NCBI GenBank assembly: GCA_005882215.1
Contig: VBCK01000123.1
Span: 1 to 64,000, forward strand
Direction of reading: 5' to 3'
DNA from: Betaproteobacteria bacterium
Lineage (GTDB): Bacteria; Pseudomonadota; Gammaproteobacteria; Burkholderiales; Burkholderiaceae_F
Length of the DNA: 64,000 nucleotides
In this document: in pieces, positions 37,499-45,564 of the stretch
Numbering within the stretch: the first letter of the stretch is position 1
Layout of the letters: each line of letters starts with the position of its first letter
Notes under the pieces: generated by a model
Seen by the model: the letters and a program-made list of their open reading frames with translations, nothing else
What the model was told of the DNA's origin: nothing
Databases searched by the model: none
Translations under genes and position numbers: made by a program

Positions 37499-39742
37499 TC
37501 AGTCCAGCGTCAGCGGCAGCGATCGGCGCCGCGCGCCGGTCAGCGCGAACAGCGCGTTGGCCACCGCCGGTGCGATCGGCGGCGTACCCGGCTCGCCCAC
37601 CCCCGCAGGAGCGCGTTCGCTCGGCACCAGGTAGGTCTCGACGATCGGGGCCTGGTCCATCCGCAGCAGCGGATACTGCGGAAAGTTCTGCTGCTCGACG
37701 CGGCCCGCGCGGATCGTGATCCGCTCGCGAAGCGCGGCGCTGAGCCCGAAGTTCACGGCCCCTTCGATCTGCTGCTCGACAATGCGCGGGTTGACCGCGA
37801 TTCCGCAGTCGACCGCGCACACCACGCGGTGAACGCGCGGCTGCCCGTCCTGCATCGACACCTCGGCCACCTGGGCCACGATCGAACCGAACGACTCGTG
37901 CAGCGCCAGGCCGCGGGCGCGCCCCGGAGCCAGCGGACCGCCCCAGTCGCCTCTCTGCGCGGCCACCTCCAGCACTGCGCGGTGAAGAGGGTGATGCTGC
38001 AAAAGAGCGAGCCGGAACTGCAAAGGGTCGGTTGCGGTCGCATGCGCCAGCTCGTCGATGAACGATTCGGTGAAAAACGCGTTGTGCGAATGACCTACCG
38101 AGCGCCAGTTTCCGATCGGCACCGCGGAGGCGACCTTGACGTGGCTGCAGTGTCGCAGCTCGAACTCGTAGGCCTGATCGAAGTGGCCCTCGGCGGTCGT
38201 CGCATCCGGCGTTTCGAAGGTCATAAACGGAAAGGCTCGTCGCAAAAATTGGGGGCCGATCGCATCGGATGCGGTGCGGCTGACCCAGGCGAGCACACGG
38301 CCGGAGGCGTCGATCGCGGCCTGGAAACGAGCCACTGCGGCGGGCCGATAGAAGTCGTGGCCAAAATCCTCCTCTCGCGACCACAGGACCTGCACCGGCA
38401 CCGGCCCCAGCTGCATGGCCAAGCGGATCGCGGGCACCAGAAAGTCGCTTTCCAGCCTTCGTCCGAAGCCGCCGCCGAGCTGTGTGACGGTCAGATCGAT
38501 GCGGTCCAGGGCCACACCGCTGGCCCGCGCAGCGACCCTGCGCGCAACGCTGGCGACCTGCGTCGGCGCCCACAGCTTCAGCCGCCCGTCGATCCACTGC
38601 GCAGTGCAATTCATCGGCTCCAGCGTCGCATGCGCGAGCCAAGGCGCTTCGTACTGCGCCTGCACGACGCGGTGGGCCGATCGCAGCGCACCGATCGCAT
38701 CGCCCTGCGCGTAGAACACCCAGCCGTCCGGTGCATCGAGCGCCTGGCGCATCTCGCGCACCAGGCGTTCGCTGTCCGCTGGATCGCCGATGCCGCCGTC
38801 CCACTCGATCCGGATGGCGGACAGCGCCTGCTGGGCCTCCCAGTGGCTGCGTGCAACGACAGAGACCCCCGGCGCGCAACCGCTTATGCCTTCGTAAGGA
38901 ATGACGCGGATCACGCCGGCCATCTGTTCGGCTTCGCGCGGATCGAACGATCGAAGCCTGCCACCGAACTGCGGGCAGCCGCGGACCGCCGCATGGAGCA
39001 TTCCGGGCAGGCGGACGTCGATCCCGTACGTCGCGCGCCCAGCGACCTTGTCGGCGCTATCGACGCGCGGGATCGGACGGCCGATCAGGCGGAACTGGGC
39101 CGGCTGCTTCAGCTCGATGCGCGCCGGCGGTGCCAGGCGGGCGGCCTGTGCCGCCAGCTCGCCGTAGCCGAGCACGCGCCCCGTCGCGTCGACCACCGTC
39201 CCATCGCGCGCCGAGCAGGCCGATGCCGGCACGTGCCAGCGGCGCGCGGCCGCCTCGATCAGCATCTGGCGGGCCGCCGCGCCGGCCTGTCGCATCGGGA
39301 TCCACGCATCGCGCACGCTGCTGCTGCCGCCGGTGATCTGCAGACCCAGATCCCGGGCGATCTTGGAGACGAACCATTCGGCAATCCGCGCGCCGGGTGC
39401 GCCGGCCCGATCCGGGTGAAACGGAAGTGACTCGAGCATGACCGCGACGTTCGCGTAGATTGCATCGTCGCCGGTCGGCACGGCCTGTACCTGTGCCAGT
39501 GGCGCTTCCAGCTCTTCGGCCACCAGCATCGGCAGCGCGGTCAGAACGCCCTGCCCCATTTCGCTGCGCGGAACCGCAATCGCGATCGTGCCGTCGGCTG
39601 CGATCCGAACCCACCCGTTCAAGGCGACAGGCGGCCAGAGCGAGGGCGATCCGAGCCGGCCTGCCGGGGGCGCAAGCGCCCAGCCGACGATCAGCGCGCC
39701 GGAAGCACCCAGACCAGAGAGCAGAAACGTGCGGCGTTTCAA
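37499..39742 (-). CDS. Molybdopterin-binding oxidoreductase subunit (IorB-like)
   Basis: 747 residues of the xanthine dehydrogenase/aldehyde oxidase family, single-chain large-subunit type. A twin-arginine-like signal (MKRRTFLLSGLGASGALIVG) is followed by duplicated molybdopterin domains with TQLGGGFGRRLESDFLVPA, GNWRSVGHSHNAFFTESFID and the catalytic-Glu region APAGVGEPGTPPIAPA. The closest type is isoquinoline 1-oxidoreductase beta subunit. The matching small 2Fe-2S subunit and cytochrome, normally adjacent, are not in the window, so the electron path is unknown. The substrate cannot be inferred. Confidence 0.86.
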   Translation of the reverse strand: MKRRTFLLSGLGASGALIVGWALAPPAGRLGSPSLWPPVALNGWVRIAADGTIAIAVPRSEMGQGVLTALPMLVAEELEAPLAQVQAVPTGDDAIYANVAVMLESLPFHPDRAGAPGARIAEWFVSKIARDLGLQITGGSSSVRDAWIPMRQAGAAARQMLIEAAARRWHVPASACSARDGTVVDATGRVLGYGELAAQAARLAPPARIELKQPAQFRLIGRPIPRVDSADKVAGRATYGIDVRLPGMLHAAVRGCPQFGGRLRSFDPREAEQMAGVIRVIPYEGISGCAPGVSVVARSHWEAQQALSAIRIEWDGGIGDPADSERLVREMRQALDAPDGWVFYAQGDAIGALRSAHRVVQAQYEAPWLAHATLEPMNCTAQWIDGRLKLWAPTQVASVARRVAARASGVALDRIDLTVTQLGGGFGRRLESDFLVPAIRLAMQLGPVPVQVLWSREEDFGHDFYRPAAVARFQAAIDASGRVLAWVSRTASDAIGPQFLRRAFPFMTFETPDATTAEGHFDQAYEFELRHCSHVKVASAVPIGNWRSVGHSHNAFFTESFIDELAHATATDPLQFRLALLQHHPLHRAVLEVAAQRGDWGGPLAPGRARGLALHESFGSIVAQVAEVSMQDGQPRVHRVVCAVDCGIAVNPRIVEQQIEGAVNFGLSAALRERITIRAGRVEQQNFPQYPLLRMDQAPIVETYLVPSERAPAGVGEPGTPPIAPAVANALFALTGARRRSLPLTLD

Positions 39743-39821
39743 ACCGATTCTCCCCTACAATCCGGACCAACCGTTGCCGCGTCGGCCGGTGCGGGAAACA
39801 AAACGATAACGGGAGATTCCG

Positions 39822-40325
39822 ATGACTCTATCGCTGGTCCGCCGCGCGGCTGTCGGCCTTGCAGTTGGGCTGCTTGCAACGAGCGGCTTTGCCGCCAACG
39901 TGCTTTCGCTGAAGGAAAAGGTGGAGCTTACGGCACCGCCACAAAAGGTCTGGGAGCTGATCAAGGATTTCGACGGATGGCAGAACTGGCATCCGGCGGT
40001 GGCCAGCACCGAGATCACGTCCGGCAAGGGCAACACGCATGGAACCGTGCGCGTGCTGACGACCAAGGATGGCGCCAGGATCACCGAACGGCTGGATCGT
40101 TATCAGCCCAAGATCTTCTCGTACACGTACCGGATCACGGACAGCCCGCTGCCGGTCGCGGACTATGTCTCGACGCTCCAGGTGAAGGCCACCAAGTCAG
40201 GATCGGTCGTGACCTGGAGCTCGCATTTCAAGGCCAAGGAAGGCACCCCGGACGCCGATGCCCTCAAGACGATGCGCGATATCTACACCGCCGGGCTGAA
40301 CAGCCTGAGAGATAAAGTTAAGTAA
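39822..40325 (+). CDS. Secreted SRPBCC protein, MxaD-like
   Basis: 167 residues. A clear signal peptide (GLAVGLLATSGFAANVLSL) precedes a polyketide-cyclase/START-like domain: VELTAPPQKVWELIKDFDGW, NWHPAVASTEI, YTYRITDSPLPVADYVSTL and VTWSSHFKAKEG. This is the pattern of MxaD, a periplasmic protein from methanol-dehydrogenase clusters that affects electron transfer to its cytochrome. No methanol dehydrogenase genes are in the window, so the role is a suggestion only. Divergent from the oxidoreductase gene. Confidence 0.8.
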   Translation: MTLSLVRRAAVGLAVGLLATSGFAANVLSLKEKVELTAPPQKVWELIKDFDGWQNWHPAVASTEITSGKGNTHGTVRVLTTKDGARITERLDRYQPKIFSYTYRITDSPLPVADYVSTLQVKATKSGSVVTWSSHFKAKEGTPDADALKTMRDIYTAGLNSLRDKVK

Positions 40326-40355
40326 GAAAGATCGCGCAGGACCCTCAGCCCCGGA

Positions 40356-40376
40356 CCCTCTCCCTAAGGGAGAGGG
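40356..40376. terminator. C/T-rich hairpin between SRPBCC and aceB genes
   Basis: A 9-bp stem, CCCTCTCCC pairing with GGGAGAGGG around a TAA loop, in the spacer between two convergent genes. It belongs to the same C/T-rich hairpin type as 31225-31257. No T-run follows. Confidence 0.55.
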
Positions 40377-40429
40377 CAGGCTGCTCGTCCTTCGTCGAGG
40401 AGAGACCACCGGCCTCGCCCTAGCGGGCG

Positions 40430-42016
40430 TCACTCGAGTTCCTCGTACAGCGCGAGCGTCAGGAACTCCGGGAACTGTTCGCTGGTCGACATCGCCTCGA
40501 AGATCCTGGCCGCCCGCTCGTAATTGCCCGATTCTCCTTCGACCTCGCCCTTCACCTTCGCGAGTTCTTCGGGGATCAAGGCGCGCACCAGATCCACGGT
40601 TACTTTGCGGCCGTCCTGCAGACGCCCCTTGGGCGAGCGTATCCACTGCCAGACCTGCGAGCGCGAGATCTCGGCCGTGGCCGCATCTTCCATCAGGTCG
40701 TGGATCGGCACGCACCCGTTGCCGCCGAGCCAGGAGCCGAGGTAATGGATGCCCACGTTGATGTTCATCCGTAGCCCGGCCTCGGTGATCGGCGCCTCGG
40801 GCTCGAAACGCAGCAGATCGGCCGCGCGGGCCTGGACGTCTTCGCGCTGCTTGCCGATCTGGTTCGGACGATTGTCCAGCACGCGCGTGAATTCGAGCAT
40901 TGCGACCTGCACCAGGCCGGGGTGCGCTACCCAGCTGCCGTCATACCCATCACCCGCTTCGCGCGCCTTGTCGGCGCGTACGCCCGCCAACGCCCGCTCG
41001 TTGGCGACCGGGTCCCTCTTGATCGGAATCAGCGCGCTCATTCCGCCGATCGCCGGCGCGCCGCGCCGGTGGCAGGTCTTCAGCAGCAGCAGCGAGTAAG
41101 CGCGCATGAAGGGGGCCGTCATCGTGACCAGTGCGCGGTCGGCCAGGCAGAACTGGCTGTCGCTGCGGAATTTCTTGATGCACGAAAAGATGTAATCCCA
41201 CCGGCCGGCATTCAGCCCGGCCGAGTGGTCACGCAACTCATACAGGATCTCGTCCATTTCGAAGGCGGCCAGCAGCGTCTCGATCAGCACCGTCGCCTTG
41301 ATCGTTCCGTGCGCGATGCCCAGCTCGCGCTGCGCCAGCACGAAGATGTCGTTCCACAGGCGCGCTTCCTGATGGGATTCCAGCTTCGGCAGGTACAGGA
41401 ACGGCCCCTGCCCGCGCTCGGCCAGCTCGCGGCCGTTGTGGTAAATGAACAAGGCGAAATCGAACAGGCCGCCGGAGACGCGTTCACCATCGACCCGCAC
41501 GTGCTTCTCATCCAGATGCCACCCCCGCGGCCTGACCAGCAGCGCCGCGATCTTGTCGTTCAGCCGGTAGATGCGACCGTCGGGCGAGGAAAACGAGATC
41601 CGGCGGCGGATCGCGTCGAGCAGGTTCACCTGGCCCTGGATCTGGTTGTCCCAATTGGGCGTGTTGCTGTCCTCGAAATCCGCCATGTAGGCGTCGGCAC
41701 CGGAGTTCAGCGCGTTGATGATCATCTTGCGCTCGACCGGACCCGTGATCTCGACGCGGCGGCATTCGAGCGCGGGCGGAAGCGGGGCGATCTGCCAGCT
41801 GCTCTCTCGTACCGAGCGCGTCGCCGGCAGGAAGTCGGGCCGCTGGCCGCGGTCGATCTGCCCGGCCCGTTCGGCTCGCGCCGCCAGCAGCTGACGGCGG
41901 CGCGGTTCGAATTCGCGGTGCAGCCTGGCCAGGAACTGCAGCGCAGCCGGCGTCAGAATCGCGTCGAAGCCCGGCTTGATCAACGCCTGGACGACGACGG
42001 CCGAAGGGACACTCAT
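40430..42016 (-). CDS. aceB: Malate synthase A
   Basis: 528 residues, full length for isoform A. Key segments are NSGADAYMADFEDSNTPNWD, LFDFALFIYHNGRELAERG, IKATVLIETLLAAFEMDEIL (catalytic Glu region), RWDYIFSCIKKF and GDGYDGSWVAHPGLVQVA. It joins glyoxylate and acetyl-CoA to malate. Together with aceA it completes the glyoxylate shunt. The gene overlaps the end of the upstream dehalogenase gene by 4 bases, so they share a transcript. Confidence 0.95.
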   Translation of the reverse strand: MSVPSAVVVQALIKPGFDAILTPAALQFLARLHREFEPRRRQLLAARAERAGQIDRGQRPDFLPATRSVRESSWQIAPLPPALECRRVEITGPVERKMIINALNSGADAYMADFEDSNTPNWDNQIQGQVNLLDAIRRRISFSSPDGRIYRLNDKIAALLVRPRGWHLDEKHVRVDGERVSGGLFDFALFIYHNGRELAERGQGPFLYLPKLESHQEARLWNDIFVLAQRELGIAHGTIKATVLIETLLAAFEMDEILYELRDHSAGLNAGRWDYIFSCIKKFRSDSQFCLADRALVTMTAPFMRAYSLLLLKTCHRRGAPAIGGMSALIPIKRDPVANERALAGVRADKAREAGDGYDGSWVAHPGLVQVAMLEFTRVLDNRPNQIGKQREDVQARAADLLRFEPEAPITEAGLRMNINVGIHYLGSWLGGNGCVPIHDLMEDAATAEISRSQVWQWIRSPKGRLQDGRKVTVDLVRALIPEELAKVKGEVEGESGNYERAARIFEAMSTSEQFPEFLTLALYEELE

Positions 42017-42711
42017 GACTTGCCTCCGCTGTGCAACCGAAGTGCGAAATCGACGGCGTCGCTCAGCGAGCGTCCGATTCCGTCAGGCTGGCCGTCCAGC
42101 CGCTCGATCGGTGCCGAAGAACGGTTGACCCAGAAGCTGCGATAGCCGTACCACTTGGCCCCGATCGCATCCCAGCCGTTGCTGCTGATCAGCAGCAGCT
42201 CCGCAGCCGGATGACCCAGCGTCAGCGGGCCCAGCTCGTACACCGCCGGAGCCGTCTTGTAAGCGCGCGCCTGGTCGGCGGACAGCAGCACGTCGAAGTA
42301 GTCGTCCAATCCGGCCCCGTGCAGCGCATCCTCCATCTGGCCCGGGTCACCGTTGGTCAGCACCCCGACCGTAAGGTCGGCCGCCAGCAAGCGTTGCAGC
42401 GCGGGAACCGCGTCGGCAAACGGCGTGAGCTGGGTGAACTCGTGCATCAGCAAGCCCCGCCCCGCCGAATCCAGCGGAAGATGCAGCGCGTCGCACGCGT
42501 ACTGCAGAGCGTCTTCGACCACCTGGGTGAACGGAACGTAACGGCTCGACATCGTGCGCAGGCGGGTGTACTCGAGCTGCTTGTCGCGCCACAGTTGCGA
42601 CAGCGCCGAGCCTCGGCCCGGGAACAGCTGGTCGGCGCGGCCGGCAACCGAATGCACGTCAAGCAGGGTTCCGTAAAGATCGAACAGAACCGCGCTCAAT
42701 GCCTTCCCCAT
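42013..42711 (-). CDS. Haloacid dehalogenase type II (HAD)
   Basis: About 232 residues. Motif I is AVLFDLYGTLLDVHSV (nucleophile Asp), motif II region VGVLTNGDPGQMEDAL, and LISSNGWDAIGAKWYGYRSFWVNR contains the SSNxWD signature of L-2-haloacid dehalogenases. These hydrolyse 2-haloalkanoates to hydroxyacids. ATG 42711 (MGKALSA) follows a GGAGGCGA ribosome site; the longer open frame is antisense-like. The product overlaps aceB by 4 bases. Whether a halogenated substrate is really used is not known. Confidence 0.88.
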   Translation of the reverse strand: MGKALSAVLFDLYGTLLDVHSVAGRADQLFPGRGSALSQLWRDKQLEYTRLRTMSSRYVPFTQVVEDALQYACDALHLPLDSAGRGLLMHEFTQLTPFADAVPALQRLLAADLTVGVLTNGDPGQMEDALHGAGLDDYFDVLLSADQARAYKTAPAVYELGPLTLGHPAAELLLISSNGWDAIGAKWYGYRSFWVNRSSAPIERLDGQPDGIGRSLSDAVDFALRLHSGGKS

Positions 42712-42812
42712 GATTCGCCTCCCTTGGCCGTTTTGCGCCCGCGCTTTGCACCCGGTCCGTACCGCGGTCAGTATATTGGAGCGACCGTCCCTTCCAGTGC
42801 GGCCTCGTTGAT

Positions 42813-43829
42813 TTAGGCGGCGAACCGATCCAGGTCCAAGGTCGATCGCCGGCCCAGCGCGGCGCCGTTCTCGGCCAGCCACGATTCGGCCCGACTCCGC
42901 CCCTCTCCCTTCAGTCGCTGCAGAAACGGCAGACTGGTATTCAGTGTCTTTTCGATTTCCAGCTGATTGACCTTCTCGTCGGTTTCGATCATGTGCAGGT
43001 TCAGTTCGAGCAGCCGCTGTTCCAGCCTTCCGCGGATCAGCGCGGGGGGCCTGGCTGCGCGCAGGCTCAGCGCGAGGTCGCGCATCTCGGTCAGGAAGGT
43101 CGTGTTGAAATGGATCTCGGTCAGGCGCGAGCGGATCGCGTCAGCGCTGGTCGGTGTCGCCGGCCGCCACAGGGGAAGCAGCAGCACGATCACCAGGTCT
43201 CGACTCTTGCAACTGTTCACCAGCGGATGCAGTGGCGGGTTGCCGGTGTAGCCGCCGGCCCAGTAGGCCTCGCCGTCGACCAGAACCGCCTGATTCAGGG
43301 CGGGCAGGCAGGCCGAGGCTAGAAGATGTTCGGCCGCCAGTTCGCGCTCGCGGAAGATGCGCAGCGCACCCGTTTTCACCTGTGTGGCCCCCACGAACAG
43401 GCGCACCGGGCTGGCGCGGCGAATCAAGTCGAAATCGAACAGCCGTTCGATGATCGAGCGCAGCGGATTGATATCGAACGGATTGAGCTGATACGGCGAG
43501 AAGAAACGGGTCAGTCCGAGCAGGAATTTCGAGGGCGTCGCAATCAGGCCGGTGGACGCCGATGGCTCGCTGGCCAGCGTGGCCTGCACCGGGTACGACG
43601 CCGCTCCGACCGCGGTCCAGAGCGCTTCGAGCTTCTGCCTTGCGCCCTCGGGGCCGCCTTCGGCCAGCCCGTGTGCCAGCGCGAGCGCGTTCATCGCGCC
43701 GGCGCTGGAACCGCTGATGGCCTCGTAGCTCAGGTGCGGTACCTCGAGCAGGCGATCCAGCACGCCCCAGGTGAATGCACCCAGGGCGCCGCCGCCCTGC
43801 AGGGCGAGGTTGATGGTGTGCTGACGCAA
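42813..43829 (-). CDS. Patatin-like phospholipase
   Basis: About 338 residues. The patatin features are LALQGGGALGAFTWGVLDRL (oxyanion glycines), the nucleophile motif ISGSSAGAMNA and the Asp in the segment AVLVDGEAYWAGGYTGNPPL. It would hydrolyse membrane lipids or polyhydroxyalkanoate; the exact substrate is unknown. Frame is open to 43913, but that part reads through an intrinsic terminator; TTG 43829 (MRQHTIN) is a reasonable start, with only a weak ribosome site. Start confidence is low. Confidence 0.82.
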   Translation of the reverse strand: MRQHTINLALQGGGALGAFTWGVLDRLLEVPHLSYEAISGSSAGAMNALALAHGLAEGGPEGARQKLEALWTAVGAASYPVQATLASEPSASTGLIATPSKFLLGLTRFFSPYQLNPFDINPLRSIIERLFDFDLIRRASPVRLFVGATQVKTGALRIFRERELAAEHLLASACLPALNQAVLVDGEAYWAGGYTGNPPLHPLVNSCKSRDLVIVLLLPLWRPATPTSADAIRSRLTEIHFNTTFLTEMRDLALSLRAARPPALIRGRLEQRLLELNLHMIETDEKVNQLEIEKTLNTSLPFLQRLKGEGRSRAESWLAENGAALGRRSTLDLDRFAA

Positions 43830-43884
43830 GGAGGAGCCGACCGGTCGGCAGATGCCGGATTGGGGGTTCGCGCAAACTCGGGAT

Positions 43885-43911
43885 AAAAAGAAGCCGCCAT
43901 AAGGCGGCTTC
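43885..43911 (-). terminator. Intrinsic terminator downstream of aceA
   Basis: On the minus strand the stem GAAGCCGCC / GGCGGCTTC, 9 bp with a 4-base loop, is followed by TTTTT (43889-43885). This is a textbook Rho-independent terminator. It sits 188 bases beyond the aceA stop and just upstream of the patatin gene, separating the two transcripts. Confidence 0.88.
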
Positions 43912-44098
43912 AAACTCTTCGTATTCTATCTTTCTGTTTGTTCTGGAGGCGTCCCCAGGTACCTCGCCCCGCCCGTCTCCCTCCGGCGCTCACGCGCAAT
44001 TTTTGAAGCGCGGCGCAGCATAGGGCGGCGCTGCGCGCTTCACAAGTCGCGTTGCAAACGCACGTTGCTTTCGCACAACGGGCCGGCAAGACGCTTGC

Positions 44099-45160
44099 TC
44101 AGGCAGCTTTTCGGTCGTCATCGCCAGCGAAGAATTGTTCGTCCTCGGTCGAGCCCGACAGTGCGGTCGTGGAGGACTCGCCGCGGTGAATGGTCTGGGT
44201 GACTACATCAAAATAACCGGTTCCCACTTCGCGCTGATGTTTGACGGCAGTGAAGCCTTGCTCGGCCGCGGCGAATTCGGCCTCCTGCAGTTCCACGAAT
44301 GCACTCATCTGGCTGTGCGCATATCCATACGCCAGTTTGAACATCGAGTAGTTCAGGCTATGGAAGCCGGCCAGCGTGATGAACTGGTACTTGTAGCCCA
44401 TCGCTTCGAGCTCGTGCTGGAAGCGCGAGATCGACCCATCGTCCAGATTTTTCTTCCAGTTGAATGAGGGGGAGCAGTTGTAGGCCAGCATTTTGCCGGG
44501 AAACTGCCGGTGGATCGCCTCCGCGTACTCCTTGGCAAAGGCCAGATCCGGCTTGCCCGTCTCGCACCAGAGCAGGTCCACGTACGGCGCGTAGGCCAAT
44601 CCGCGCGACACCGCCTGCGCGATACCGGCCTTGGTCCGATAGAAGCCCTCGACGGTGCGCTCGCCGGTCAGGAACGGGCGGTCGTTCTCGTCTACGTCGG
44701 ACGTCAGGAGGTCGGCGGCCTCCGCATCCGTGCGAGCGAGCAGAACGGTCGGCACTCCCAGCACGTCGGCTGCAAGCCGCGCAGCCGTGAGCTTTTCAAT
44801 CGCTTCGCGGGTTGGCACCAGCACCTTGCCGCCCATATGCCCGCACTTCTTGGCGGACGCCAGCTGGTCCTCGAAATGCACGCCGGCCGAGCCCGCCGCG
44901 ATGAGCGACTTGGTCAGCTCGAATGCGTTCAACACGCCTCCGAATCCGGCTTCCGCGTCGGCAACGATCGGCGCGAAGTAATCGATGTAGCCGGGATCGT
45001 CGGGATTTTTACCCTCCATCCACTGGAACTGGTCGCAGCGAGCCAAGCCGCGCAGACGAATTACGTCGTCCGCGGTGTAGCCTCTGCGTATGCCCTTCCA
45101 GCGCGCGTTGTCGGTCCAATCGTTCTGCAGGCGCTGGGCTTCTTGCTTGCGAGCAGTCAT
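44099..45160 (-). pseudogene. aceA: Isocitrate lyase with in-frame deletion near the N-terminus
   Basis: 353 residues instead of about 430. Starts [15 protein letters not shown] and runs normally to [12 protein letters not shown] (about 45047); the next residues are [19 protein letters not shown], which in family members come about 80 residues later. From there everything is normal, including the catalytic signature [13 protein letters not shown] and [17 protein letters not shown]. The frame is kept, but the deleted part builds the first strands of the barrel and the glyoxylate pocket, so activity is unlikely if the deletion is real. A GGGGAGAT ribosome site is present. Normal function: split isocitrate to glyoxylate and succinate. 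Confidence 0.88.
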
Positions 45161-45564
45161 CAGATCTCCCCTGGGTCGTTACTGGTGTGTCCGATCGATG
45201 AATGCATCGTAGGGTGCTCGAAGCAGCGCAGCAAGTCTCATATCATATAGAAGACACACAATTAAACTTAACTAACTCAACATGTTATGAACTTGGTTCC
45301 ACATTGGAAAATTGTTTTGGTGACTTTGAAATGCAAACTGTTGCTGCGCAGCAGGGACGTTTCGTATCGCAAAACGCGCTTCGCGGACTGAAACAGCCGC
45401 GGTTTGCAGCGGAGCGAAACAGGCCCGCGTCGAGCAAGCGCCCGAACAGAAGCGGCGTCAACGCCATGCCGGCGGCGTTTCATCGATCGGCGCTGCGCGA
45501 TGCACCGAAAACGCGATCGGGCCGGCGGATGGGATAATAGCGATTGCAAATCACCGTAACTCGT
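45161..45564. other. Intergenic region between aceA and DUF2863 gene
   Basis: 404 bases between divergent genes. The first ~150 bases beyond aceA are strikingly AT-rich (45240-45330, including ATATCATATAG and AATTAAACTTAACTAACTCA) and should hold the aceA promoter. A 12-base palindrome TGCTGCGCAGCA lies near 45344. The remaining part is GC-rich with no gene I can support. Confidence 0.6.
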
